From the NCBI RefSeq assembly GCF_910592395.1, contig NC_088314.1:9674001-9738000 (forward strand): a DNA stretch of 64,000 nt, written 5' to 3'. The stretch comes from Lineus longissimus. Its lineage: Eukaryota > Nemertea > Pilidiophora > Heteronemertea > Lineidae. The notes beneath the pieces were generated by a model. The model did not search any database. It was not told the origin of the DNA and saw only the letters and a list, made by a program, of their open reading frames with translations. A program made the translations under genes and the position numbers. Shown one piece after another: positions 21,630 to 31,349 of the stretch; positions within the stretch are counted from its first letter, which is position 1; each line of letters starts with the position of its first letter.

Positions 21630-22155
21630 TGAGTTGAACACTATTTCATGATTTATACACTGCTGATGCACACAACACTCATACTACCCAAATGGCACAT
21701 GTCATCCACTGTACAGTGGCTACACAACCATGTCAATTGCGTTTAATGCCCGAGGCTGCTGAGGTCGGTTGTTATACATAATGTGTAGGCCTATTGGGGC
21801 CTGTGATACCGCATAGTGTCTTCTTGTGTTCCAGCCATAGCAAGGTGACAGCGACACAGGTCAGTGTCTGTGACAGCCACTGTCAATGACAGATTATTGT
21901 CATCTGACATCTAGGCCTATCTAACGTTGCACGGCATTATATCGTCACGTCAAGATGATTGTGCATAATACCGTCACTTTTCAATAGTAGTTCAGCGTCA
22001 TGACATAACTGGCGATACAACACAGACGAGGCGAAACAATATTGTGCAACATTAGTCTGTTCAAAAATCATACATGTTATGCATCTGCAACCATCTATCA
22101 ATGTCTTCTTTGCTATATCGGCAGGTCTGCCATGCAAATTGATTAACCACAAATT

Positions 22156-22308
22156 CTAATCACTTTCGTCCGAATGATCACTCTCATTATGATCTCGTGA
22201 TATTAATGGCTCGAACATGTACGGCTCAACGTTTAAATATCCTTCTGTATCGACCAAAACATCTTCAAATTCACTGCTCTCACTCTCTGAACTGTATGCG
22301 GAAGCCAT
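22156..22308 (-). pseudogene. Acidic ORF with EPYMFEPL motif (P2X7-like-associated?)
   Basis: On the minus strand an ATG at 22306-22308 opens 50 codons: a Ser/Glu-rich start (SSESESSEFEDVLVD), then VEPYMFEPLISRD, then a TAG. The same frame stays open for 72 codons past the TAG (to 21937). PYxFEP motifs after an acidic Ser-rich start are seen in P2X7-like proteins found near THAP transposons in marine animals; that link is from memory and weak. Confidence 0.3.
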
Positions 22309-23334
22309 CTTGCTTTGTTCTGACTGACCTGATCTACGTCATCAAAAAATCCCTAGCGGCCACATGTGGAACTAATCTAAAGTTGTGTGTGGTGGGAAAT
22401 TCAAATAGTTTAAAATTGAAAATTGAAATAACTAAATAATGACTTTATTATTAGAATGTTTTTAGTGTCTGGGATCTTGTTTGTTTAACCCTCAACATAT
22501 TTCATGAGTATCAAGCATGTTTTCAAACCTTGATATATGGCCTTTAATTAGGAGTAGCCCAAGGGGAACTCAGAAACCAAAAATCAGCGCGATCCGACCT
22601 ACATTCGGCGAATGAGGTCATCGGGAAGTTTTAACTTCTTTCCCTTATACCTTGGTCCACAGAGGAAATATTGTTTTCAAATCTGGCCGAATATTTTTTA
22701 ATAATTTTTCATTTTGACTTGTTATGGAATAAGTTTAGTTTTCACTGCCAGTTGGTGCTACAGGCACATTTGACTGATTTTTTGACGATTGAAAAGCCCG
22801 GGTTATGACGTATAGTTGCGCAGTTGTATTCTGCGCATTGAATTGGCCAAGGAACCAGGCTATATTTCCAGAGCATGCTCCGCACAAAACAGTTAAATTC
22901 AATCTTTACATGAGCACTAATAAAGTAGTCTTATTCCCAGTTAGCTGATGTAACCTGAGATTTTATAGTACAAATATTTGTGCATTTAATCGTGTTGTTT
23001 GATGTTTATTCACAGGTACATTGTACGTCAACTAACGATACAGCGCAGTGCGTGCGTGTACCATCTAAAACATGGGAGAGATGCAGCATTGTCCATTGGC
23101 TAATCGTCCAGTTGCACGAATTCCCGCTCTATTTGTGGCAGTCCATAAGGAGACCAAATTATGATGACGCAATGGATTGCCCCGATCAGAGAGTCTAGCT
23201 GCGTTGTGAACCGCTGAATGATATGAACCCTACCCTGAAGTTGATGATGTTTTACAATATCTTTCACGCAATGCATGATTAACTGGAAATATATAACGCA
23301 ATTGGGGCAAATTGCGAATGTATTCCCCCGCTCA

Positions 23335-24345
23335 CACCACAAAAGTTTGAAGTGTGTCAAACCTCTAGTTCTTCAGTTAACAATCGGAATACCAAAATCT
23401 AAGTTGGCTGCTGGCAGCCATATTGGATTTTGGAACACGCCCAAAATTGATAGAGAGCATCCCCTGAATGACCATTGCACCACAAAAGTTCGAAGTGTGT
23501 CAAACCTCTAGTTCTTCAGTTAACAATCGGAATACCAAAATCTAAGTTGGCTGCTGGCAGCCATATTGGATTTTGGAACACGCCCAAAATTGATAGAGAG
23601 CATCCCCTGAATGACCATTGCACCACAAAAGTTTGAAGTGTGTCAAACCTCTAGTTCTTCAGTTAACAATCGGAATACCAAAATCTAAGTTGGCTGCTGG
23701 CAGCCATATTGAATTTTGGGTCAGGCCCAATATCGACAGGGAACCTCCCCTACACAACCTCATCACACCACATAAGTTTCAGGTCTGTCACTCACTTGGT
23801 TCTTAATTTACGGGGCGGAATACAAATCACCAAGTCGGGGACCTGGTGGTCATCTTTGATTTCGGGTCTGGCCCAAAATCGATAGGGAACCTCCCCTACC
23901 ATAGACCATTACACCACCAAAGTATGAAGACTGTTGGACCTCTGGTTCTCCAGTTAACGAGCGGAATGCGAAAATCTAAGATGGTGGCTGGCGGCCATCT
24001 TTGATTTCGGGTCGGGCCCAAAATCGATAGGGAACCTCCCCTACCATAGACCATTACGCCACAAAAGTTTGAAGACTGTTGGACCTCCGGTTCTCCAGTT
24101 AACGAGCGGAATGCGAAAATCTAAGATGGTGGCTGGCGGCCATTTTGGATTTCGGGTCGGGCCCAAAATCGATAGGGAACCTCCCCTACCATAGACCATC
24201 ACACCACAAAAGTTTGAAGACTGTTGGACCCCTGGTTCTCTAGTAAACGAGCGGAATGCGAAAATCTAAGATGGCGGCTGGCGGCCATGTGGCGCCAAAA
24301 AATAATAGGGACCCTTTGACACACTAGGCCTACATCCCCTAAAAA
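23335..24345. repeat. Tandem array, seven units of about 145 bp
   Basis: Units start with CACCACAAAAGTTTGAAG at 23335, 23478, 23621, 23766, 23912, 24057 and 24202 (spacing 143-146 bp). The first three are near identical and the rest more diverged, which suggests recent local expansion of the left end. Each unit contains a (G/C)CTGGC(A/G)GCCAT box. Confidence 0.88.
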
Positions 24346-24607
24346 TTTCAAGTTAGCCGAGCAAGGGGTTCTTTAGTTATAGTCTGGAATTCAGTGCGGC
24401 GGACGCGGACGCGGCGGCGGCGGCCGGAAACCACCTAAGTACATAATGCCCCCACTTTAGCGGGGGCATAATTAAAGGAAATATCAGAGTACAGATACGT
24501 CGTCTGTCTTTAAATTCATGATCCTATATACAGAGAGTAATGCGTCGCCGCCACACAGATGGTTCGCCAAATCCGTTTCTGATCATGTAATATTTGGAAC
24601 AAGCTTA

Positions 24608-24844
24608 TCAAATCACCTCTCTCCTTTGTCTGAGGCTGAAGAGATCTAGTGCCTCTAGCCTTTCACTGTATACGTAAGATCCCTTATTCCTGTTATTAAT
24701 TTGGTGAATCTCCTCTGGACCTAAGAGATTAAAAACGCATAATCGTGTTTTCACGAAGGAAGAATTGTCCAACATGCCAATGTCCAAACCGCACAACCTG
24801 GGGGAAATTAATGATATGGTTTTCAAGGTAGAGGAAGTAAGCAA
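24608..24844 (-). pseudogene. Possible LINE RT-tail remnant
   Basis: The minus strand encodes SERLEALDLFSLRQRREV, resembling the block after the RT domain in many LINE proteins. Stops and a frame change follow at once. Low certainty. Confidence 0.35.
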
Positions 24845-26164
24845 GACTTACGAACTTGAATAAACCAGACAAGAATCCCGGTTGACGAAATGAACCCTAG
24901 GATCCTTAAAGAGATTAAGGGTAAAGTTCCAGAGGCGTGCACTATGCTATTCTAAATCATATAGTCCATCACAAATGTGAGGAATTCTAGTTCTAAATCC
25001 ATGCCAGTTCATCCAGAATACAAATCCTGGCTTCTCAAATCCGGGCCCAGTCATCTAGAGTGTCCTATCCTTACCACTTGAAAAATATCAAGTGAGTAGG
25101 AGTAACAGGTTGAAGTTGAAGTCGAGTATCAATGGAATTTTGAAACCAGTGCAGTGACGAAGCAGAATTTCCAAGCATTCATGAGAGCTTTGTGCTCAAT
25201 AATCCGACGCACATCCAGAATAAGCCCTATTAGACCTGGCTACAAATATTAAACCTTGCCCGAACCAACAACCATTTCAGTCGTTGGACTCCAAGCGTAG
25301 TGCAGTAGCATTTTTTCAAAAGGTAAGTGAATTCTGCCTTCTGACGACTAATTTCACGAGGATTTCCTGAATCAGGCAAATATATGATCTTGTGCTGAAT
25401 CTCAGAGACTTATGCAACCAATATTTTGAGGACTGAACAGCAGACGAACGTTTTTGTGAATCAACAAAGCGCGTTTTCATTGTCTCTATGTGTTGTTGTT
25501 GAATTTTCAATTTCCTGTTAAGAATACAGTTCGATTGTTCAAGAGCACATACATGACGCTGCCGAACTTTCAGGTTGCGACGGTAACGTGCATTTTTGCA
25601 AGACCTTTTCGGGCGTTTTCGTTTATCTTCATCAATTATGTGTGGCTCATGGGCTACAATGAATGATAAAATTACCTCGTTTTATTGTAAGCTACGTTAT
25701 GACATTTTGCTGTATACTTTTTACAATGCTATTTACCGTTCAGTCATAGACAATTTTTTCTTCACATTTCAGTCCTCTACATAATAATAAAACCATCAAA
25801 ATTTCCATCAAAATGATTAAGGCATGCATTGAATGTGACCATGAGCGATATTTAACGTAAATTAACCTGTTTTTGCGCTATAGTACTGTGGTTCTCGTTA
25901 AGTAACCAGACAGTTGTTATGGCCATCTTCCAGAAAGAAACCAGGCGTTTTTCTGGCTCTGTGTTCCCTCCAAAGGTGGACGTTTAAAGCCAGCATGTGT
26001 GGCTTCAAAAGCCTAGCACCAAAACAACACAGCATCCGGAAAACTTTTGGTTAATAATTCCAAAATAATACCTTGCAAAATGCCTGAGTATTCCCTTACA
26101 CATAGCATTCTAGAGCAAAGGCTTTATTTAAGTTTAATTCCTTACGCCTGTGACAGTAAGAACT
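24845..26164. other. Host sequence left of the Polinton, no clear gene
   Basis: A strong donor AAAG|GTAAGT at 25323 could end a 5' exon. At 25987-26042 a stretch (AAAGCCAGCATGTGTGGC, then CTTCAAAAGCCTAGCACCA) resembles 44935-44975 on the other side of the Polinton. Otherwise nothing was recognised. Confidence 0.4.
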
Positions 26165-26170
26165 GATGCA

Positions 26171-26432
26171 AGAATATATGTATTGTGGTGGTAGGAATCT
26201 AGGTAATTCTAAGCTATTTTAACAAAAGCCCTTACAGGCCTTTTTGTCTCAAATTAGCTTAGAAACCCCTAAGAACCAGACACCACAATACATATATTCT
26301 ATCATTCATGAGATTCCCAGTGAAGCGTTGCAATGAAATGGTCAGTGAAATGGTGAGGGAATACTAGAGTTCAATGGGTTAATGTAATCATGACTTACTG
26401 TATTCCAACAGAAAGTACACGTCAATAGCTTT
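26171..26432 (+). repeat. Polinton left terminal inverted repeat
   Basis: Inverted match to 44547-44808. Its outer 130 bp (26171-26300) is itself an imperfect palindrome: the terminal 20 bp AGAATATATGTATTGTGGTG recur inverted at 26281-26300, with more pairing inside. Confidence 0.95.
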
Positions 26433-27071
26433 CCAAGGATACATCATTGCAAATATCCGTTAAAAACTAGCAGAGAAATGAACCCTTGAAGTTCGCACAT
26501 CTTGACAGTCCCAGCGTATTCCAATAAATGCTGTAGGCCTACAAGACAGCTGTTACAGTGATTAATCATTGTTGCTTGAATCTATTGAAAATATTGTTGA
26601 CAGAGTCTGCATGTACATGGTAACATATGTTACCAAACAATACTCACGTCCCAAAGTATTACAAAGGTCTATTGTTCGTTAATGCGTTTATCCGACAGAA
26701 TTTCGAGACATTATTTTAACGACGCAAAAATAATTTTCAGCGCTGAAAATATTTTTCGAAAATTCTGTCAGATAAACGCATTAAGACACAATAGGCCTTT
26801 TCATGTCTTTGACAAGCAAAAATAATTAATGACTGCAACATCTGATATGGCCATTGTAATTTGCAAGCAAAAATAATTAATGACTGCAACATCTGATATG
26901 GCCATTGTACAACTGAATATCACTATGGTTTAAAGGCAAATGTTATTCTGTCCATGGAGACATGATGTTAACGTCACACTTCCTCCATCTGGTGAGATTA
27001 TTCCATTAAAATAAATGGCCTTTTTACTGTCTTCATTAACCAAAATTCAAGGAAAAATTCAAGTAAATTAA
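26433..27071. other. Polinton non-coding left region with hairpin and tandem repeat
   Basis: A long inverted repeat spans 26664-26799 (arms AATGCGTTTATCCGACAGAA and its complement), centred near the perfect palindrome TTTTCAGCGCTGAAAA (26734-26749). A 51-bp unit starting CAAGCAAAAATAATTAATGA is then tandemly duplicated at 26813 and 26864. There is no ORF. The palindrome could be a replication or transcription signal. Confidence 0.7.
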
Positions 27072-28433
27072 ATGTATTATCCAATAGCAAATCAACATAA
27101 AAGTAAATTCACCTATGACTTCTTTAATTTAGAAGTAACTGTTAATACTAATAACTTCTTCAGACTACAAGAAACTAAGATAACACCTGGGTTTTTGAGC
27201 CTGAAAAATAAGAAAGACTGTCTGCGACTGGAAAAGAATCCATTATCGTTTTACCAGAACCAATTTAACATGGCTGTTTGGTTTGCTACAACAGGTTGTG
27301 GTATTTCAATAGACGATCACTTGAATCACAGTGACCCATTGTTAAGGTCAATTTACAGGTTTCATGTTTACTATCAAATATTGAAGATCATGAAGAATCT
27401 AGAGATACCAATTCCAGGTGAAAGTGATTTTAATGAGACAAACAATAACATTAACCGTAGGAAACTAGGAGGGTTATTGAGTGAATTTGGTTTAAAAGAC
27501 GAGTACGATTTCTCGGTGTTTGAAAATAACGGTGGTTGGAGGTCATGGAATGTACCGGATTACAACCCGAACATAACTGATCCCGGATATTACATCAATG
27601 ATTCTAAAATCAATTTCTTCCTCATGCAAGTTCATGAAAATAGAATGCCACCGATGTTCAGTAAAGACTGGGATGCTGGAATGGCTAATTTCAAATATCC
27701 AGATATTTTCATCAAGGATCATGTCAGGAGACACAAGAATGTATTTGATGTAATTACACAAAATGAATGTCAAACCTATCAACAATTCATGATATTTAAA
27801 TCAAATGGTTTCTCTAATCCTGGAATAGAGAGGTTAAATGATACAATAAGAACATATGTTTACTGTATTCTGGGTGCTCAGGCGTTGACCAGAACACCAA
27901 TAATTGGAGTACCGGGTACAGAATTGGATGCACAGAAGGAATTTAACAAACTATTAAAGGACTCGATTAATCAACATCCTGATATTCCCACTTCAATTCA
28001 AAGATATCAAAAAGCAGTGAGTGACACTCATACAAGACTAGATTATGTAATAGCACCAGGATTGTATGTCATAGGTTCAAATATGGTACTCGTTATTGGT
28101 AAGCTGGATAACTACAATAATAACATTTTAATAGCACCAAAAAATGCTAAACCCGGTAAGAATGACATTAACCACAAAAAGACCTTACCACCACCACTGA
28201 TGGAAGGAAATAGTTCTAAGAAAATAAGAGTTAAGAGTAGCGTTGGTACATCAATAACCAGTCATAAACCAAATAGTAATGTTGATACACCAAAAACAAC
28301 TGAAACCTCAAAGAATACTCCTACTACTACTAAACTTGACACCAAAGTTGAGAAGGTGGATGATACTCATGAAACAATTAAATTCATGCTTTACTCAGTT
28401 GTTGATACATTGATTGTTTTTATGGTTAGATAA
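27072..28433 (+). CDS. Conserved Polinton protein, unknown function (453 aa)
   Basis: First gene after the left end; the ATG lies in TTAAATG. The body (residues 1-340) is globular, with SFYQNQFNMAVWFATTGCG and SIYRFHVYYQILKIMK near residues 60-110 and a helical block ending in RLDYVIAPGLYVI. The last 100 residues are Thr/Lys/Ser-rich linker followed by a short hydrophobic C-terminal helix (FMLYSVVDTLIVFMV), a possible membrane anchor. I recall similar proteins in animal Polintons but know no function. It lies 10 bp before the next gene on the same strand. A virion or membrane-linked role is an inference. Confidence 0.7.
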   Translation: MYYPIANQHKSKFTYDFFNLEVTVNTNNFFRLQETKITPGFLSLKNKKDCLRLEKNPLSFYQNQFNMAVWFATTGCGISIDDHLNHSDPLLRSIYRFHVYYQILKIMKNLEIPIPGESDFNETNNNINRRKLGGLLSEFGLKDEYDFSVFENNGGWRSWNVPDYNPNITDPGYYINDSKINFFLMQVHENRMPPMFSKDWDAGMANFKYPDIFIKDHVRRHKNVFDVITQNECQTYQQFMIFKSNGFSNPGIERLNDTIRTYVYCILGAQALTRTPIIGVPGTELDAQKEFNKLLKDSINQHPDIPTSIQRYQKAVSDTHTRLDYVIAPGLYVIGSNMVLVIGKLDNYNNNILIAPKNAKPGKNDINHKKTLPPPLMEGNSSKKIRVKSSVGTSITSHKPNSNVDTPKTTETSKNTPTTTKLDTKVEKVDDTHETIKFMLYSVVDTLIVFMVR

Positions 28434-28443
28434 ATAAGTAATT

Positions 28444-30021
28444 ATGGCTGAAGGAGGTGAAAATTATGAAATGAGTGATTACGATCCACAATCATCATCA
28501 TCATCATCATCATCATCAGGAACTTTTGAACAAATTCTAGAAATGAGAAAGAATCTCCCTTATCCAGATGACGGCACAACATACAACACAGGAGGTGAAT
28601 ATATCCAAATGGATGAGATAGATCCTAATACAAGTGAAACCAATAGAACTTTTCAAGATGACGGCACAACATACAACACAGGAGGTGGAAATCTTACTGA
28701 TGAAACTTCATTCAGTACACCAGAAAGAGTAAGAGGTATTGTCCCTGAATTGATGGAAAAGGAGTTAAGTTACGATACAATAGAGGATAAACTTGATACA
28801 GCATTGGGAGGATCAAACTGGAATTATGACAAGAAAAAATTGAGTAATCTTTCACCACACATTAGTTACAATGGAAACAAACTTTATTACAATCCGAAAA
28901 CAAAATATGAAGTTGATTTGATAAAAGGTAAACTTGAAAACGAAAATTTATTTGACTGGCGTAATAAGGATAAAACCATTATTACTAAGTTAATTCCTTT
29001 AACTAAGGATAATGGAAGCTTCTATGCTGAAGGCACATTAAAGACTAAGTTTGGTACTAGATTTGTTGACATGATTAGAGGTATGATTGCACCTGACCCA
29101 CCAGTAAGGGAACCTACATTAGTAACCCCTGAAACACAGGCAGTAATTAATGAGGTAAACAGTTCAAACCAACCAATAGATAAATTAATTGATTCTAATG
29201 ATGATGAACTTAAATCACTGGGTTTTACTGAATATGCCTTGAGAGAACTTAGAGGGTTAAAACAGGCTGGTGATAAACTAGCTGCAGTAAAGAGGGATAA
29301 GGACATGCAAATACAAGAACTAGAAAATAAACTTCATAATTTAACAAGAGACTATGTAAAGTCTGTAGAAGAAGATACTAAAGATAAAGTGGAGTTGAAA
29401 AAGCAAATAGATGAACTAAATGACAAATTGCATGAGGAACAGTCAAAGGTATTGAGGTTAGACAATGACAGGGAGTCACAAACTAGAAGAATTAAACGTT
29501 TAATTGTTGATGTTCTAAAGAAACCAGATTCAACTATTCCTCTGAAGGACAGAATAAAGTTACTTTTTAAGACGTATGGTGTAACCATTAGCGCCATAAT
29601 AACAGCTGTTGTAATGACATTTACAACTCTAGGTCTTAGTATCAGTAGTGCTTTAAGTGGTGCCACTAAATCTGTAAAACCAACTCCAGGACCAGGACCA
29701 TCTCCAGGACCAGACCCAACTCCAGGACCTACACCAGAACCAGGACCAAAACCATCAATACCAGATAAAGTAAAAGAAGGTCTCAAGAAGTTTGCTGAAT
29801 GGCTAAAAGAACTAGCCAAGAAATCAGCTGCGGCTTTACCGGGAATCATCGGTTCTATCGTATCATTTCTCCTGAAAACAATTGGTGCAGTTGTTGGCTT
29901 TCTAGCCGAACATCTGATCATAGCAGTTATTGCTATTGTTAGTTCCATAATTTATGGTTTAATTGGGGGTGTTAAAGCCTTAAAATCACGTAAAACAGTA
30001 AAATCACGTAAAAGGTCTTAG
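28444..30021 (+). CDS. Coiled-coil, proline-rich membrane protein of Polinton (525 aa)
   Basis: Domains in order: acidic start with a run of ten Ser; a 30-bp DNA repeat encoding DDGTTYNTGG twice (28567 and 28657); a globular block near residues 130-210; a charged coiled coil (about residues 275-350); a hydrophobic segment; a PGPGPSPGP-type hinge (about residues 415-440); an amphipathic Lys/Ala helix (KKFAEWLKELAKKSAA); two hydrophobic segments; and a basic tail RKTVKSRKRS. The C-terminal layout recalls membrane-active minor virion proteins. I know similar C termini from animal Polintons. Function unproven. Confidence 0.7.
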   Translation: MAEGGENYEMSDYDPQSSSSSSSSSGTFEQILEMRKNLPYPDDGTTYNTGGEYIQMDEIDPNTSETNRTFQDDGTTYNTGGGNLTDETSFSTPERVRGIVPELMEKELSYDTIEDKLDTALGGSNWNYDKKKLSNLSPHISYNGNKLYYNPKTKYEVDLIKGKLENENLFDWRNKDKTIITKLIPLTKDNGSFYAEGTLKTKFGTRFVDMIRGMIAPDPPVREPTLVTPETQAVINEVNSSNQPIDKLIDSNDDELKSLGFTEYALRELRGLKQAGDKLAAVKRDKDMQIQELENKLHNLTRDYVKSVEEDTKDKVELKKQIDELNDKLHEEQSKVLRLDNDRESQTRRIKRLIVDVLKKPDSTIPLKDRIKLLFKTYGVTISAIITAVVMTFTTLGLSISSALSGATKSVKPTPGPGPSPGPDPTPGPTPEPGPKPSIPDKVKEGLKKFAEWLKELAKKSAAALPGIIGSIVSFLLKTIGAVVGFLAEHLIIAVIAIVSSIIYGLIGGVKALKSRKTVKSRKRS

Positions 30022-30068
30022 GTGACCTTCTATCAAAACAATGTTTAAAAAATAATTATTATGTAAAT

Positions 30069-31298
30069 ATGAATAAATACATCTCATTAAAAGACTATTA
30101 TTCTAGTGAGTCGGACTTCGTCCTGAGAGCAGAGCTCGAGTGGAACAATGAGAATCTTAAAGGATACATTCGTCCTAGGGTTATGGATCGAGCAGAGCTC
30201 TCAGGACGAAGTCGGACTAGGACAAAGTCCCGAGAGCAAAGCTTGACTCGAGCAGAGCTCTCAGGACGAAGTCCGACTAGGACAAAGTCCCGAGAGCAAA
30301 GCTCGACTCGAGCAGAGCTCTCAGGACGAAGTCCGACTGAGACAATCAAAGTAGTCCTGCCAAGAATGAAAGAATATGACGTCAGTACCAACACTAATGC
30401 TCAATTCTGCCGTAATTGTAAAAGGTGGACCCTTTTTGAGTATCAAAAAAACTTGAATTCAGCAAGGTACGCAGCTAAAACTGTGAAGTATCAATTCTGC
30501 ACCAATTGCAATTCGACTACTTACGACGATGATTTTAAAACTCTTGAGATCAATATTGACAACAAGACACGTTACTTTGACAGTATTCTAAGGAAACTTG
30601 GATGGAGTCGGCTGTCCGAATCGGCAGTTAAGTATTTAAAGGACTTTGTGGAAGGGTATTTACAGTGCTACTTTTCAAGTCACAGTAAATGTCTTAGTAA
30701 GCAGAGATATGAAAGTACTCTTCAGTCAGCCCTAAAAATGGGTATTAACACTCTCCCCTCTAAGTTATGTAACCAAGGGTTACATGGTGAAGCCATGCTT
30801 TTTAAATTTCACTGTGGGGAATATGATTGGTTTCTTGCCATTGAATTTATTAACAGGGCAATTGGTAAACCGCAATTAACCGATGAGAATATCACTGACC
30901 TTAGACTAGTGTACTATGCTTTCCTTAGATTTCTGCATTACTGTGGTGTCAAGGTCACCATTAACTACAAGGTATTTTTACACCAAGCCTTTAAAACGCT
31001 GAAAATTGATTATGTAATATTTACACCTTTTTTAACCAACAAGGAGCGAGTAAATGATTTGGAGAGATTATGGTATGATTTCGCTCAAAGTATTTTCTTC
31101 CAGAATTACAAGGTTGAGAAGGAATATGACCAGGATATTGACAAGCAGTTTGACGTTTTACTGAGTGCCAGTGCAGGTCGAGACATTAACTGCATCAGTA
31201 ATATTAAGTTTACACCAGCCGGACTTCGTCCTGAGAGCATAGCTCGAGCCGGACTTCGTCCTGAGAGCATAGCTCGAGCTAGTGTTAAGATGCAATAA
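30069..31298 (+). CDS. Zinc-ribbon Polinton protein with in-frame repeat insertions (409 aa)
   Basis: A C-x2-C pair at residues 114-117 and another at 144-147 suggest a zinc ribbon, followed by a mostly helical 230-residue domain I do not recognise. The N terminus (residues 16-24 and 41-93) is built from double-hairpin repeat units: SGRSPTRTKSREQS repeats three times with a 20-residue (60-bp) period. The C terminus (about residues 388-406) is two 30-bp units read in another frame, GLRPESIARA twice. The native core is thus residues 95-385. It follows the preceding gene by 47 bp. Confidence 0.72.
   Translation: MNKYISLKDYYSSESDFVLRAELEWNNENLKGYIRPRVMDRAELSGRSRTRTKSREQSLTRAELSGRSPTRTKSREQSSTRAELSGRSPTETIKVVLPRMKEYDVSTNTNAQFCRNCKRWTLFEYQKNLNSARYAAKTVKYQFCTNCNSTTYDDDFKTLEINIDNKTRYFDSILRKLGWSRLSESAVKYLKDFVEGYLQCYFSSHSKCLSKQRYESTLQSALKMGINTLPSKLCNQGLHGEAMLFKFHCGEYDWFLAIEFINRAIGKPQLTDENITDLRLVYYAFLRFLHYCGVKVTINYKVFLHQAFKTLKIDYVIFTPFLTNKERVNDLERLWYDFAQSIFFQNYKVEKEYDQDIDKQFDVLLSASAGRDINCISNIKFTPAGLRPESIARAGLRPESIARASVKMQ
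30113..30140 (+). repeat. Double-hairpin unit in zinc-ribbon gene
   Basis: GGAC-TTC-GTCC followed by GAGC-AGA-GCTC; read as DFVLRAELE. Confidence 0.9.
30188..30340 (-). repeat. Double-hairpin array, 60-bp period, three units
   Basis: GAGC-AGA-GCTC and GGAC-GAA-GTCC alternate with GGAC-AAA-GTCC and GAGC-AAA-GCTC. Units start at 30189, 30249 and 30309, all in one open frame. Confidence 0.93.
31221..31279 (+). repeat. Double-hairpin pair, 30-bp period
   Basis: Two identical units GGAC-TTC-GTCC and GAGC-ATA-GCTC at the 3' end of the zinc-ribbon gene, read as GLRPESIARA. Confidence 0.93.
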
Positions 31299-31349
31299 AG
31301 TTGTGAAAACAGCATTTTGCACTTAACAGTCATTTTTCCATAATTTTAA

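Larger units (their letters stand above)
20966..22543 (+). mobile_element. Kolobok-like TTAA DNA transposon, degenerate, 1.58 kb
   Basis: TTAA flanks both ends (20962-20965 and 22544-22547). The ends are inverted repeats of about 20 bp, AGGTCATATATCAAGGTTT on the left and its complement with one mismatch on the right. TTAA duplication plus an internal THAP domain fits the Kolobok superfamily. No full transposase is visible, so this copy is not autonomous. Confidence 0.7.
20832..24469. mobile_element. Hairpin-bounded repeat region, nested insertions
   Basis: The left edge is a short hairpin (TAGCTCAGCTGAC, AAA loop, GTCAGCGAAGCTA at 20832-20860). The right edge is an 8-bp G/C stem, ATGCCCCC and GGGGGCAT at 24446-24469. 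Between them lie a nested TTAA element (20966-22543) and a tandem array (23335-24345). I treat it as one old repeat family because the sequence reads through once the TTAA element is removed; the class is unknown and the boundaries are inferred. Confidence 0.45.

Noticed and set aside
28444-28530. Poly-Ser run as evidence of a sequencing artefact
   Set aside because: The TCA repeat is in frame and the gene continues intact for over 500 codons.
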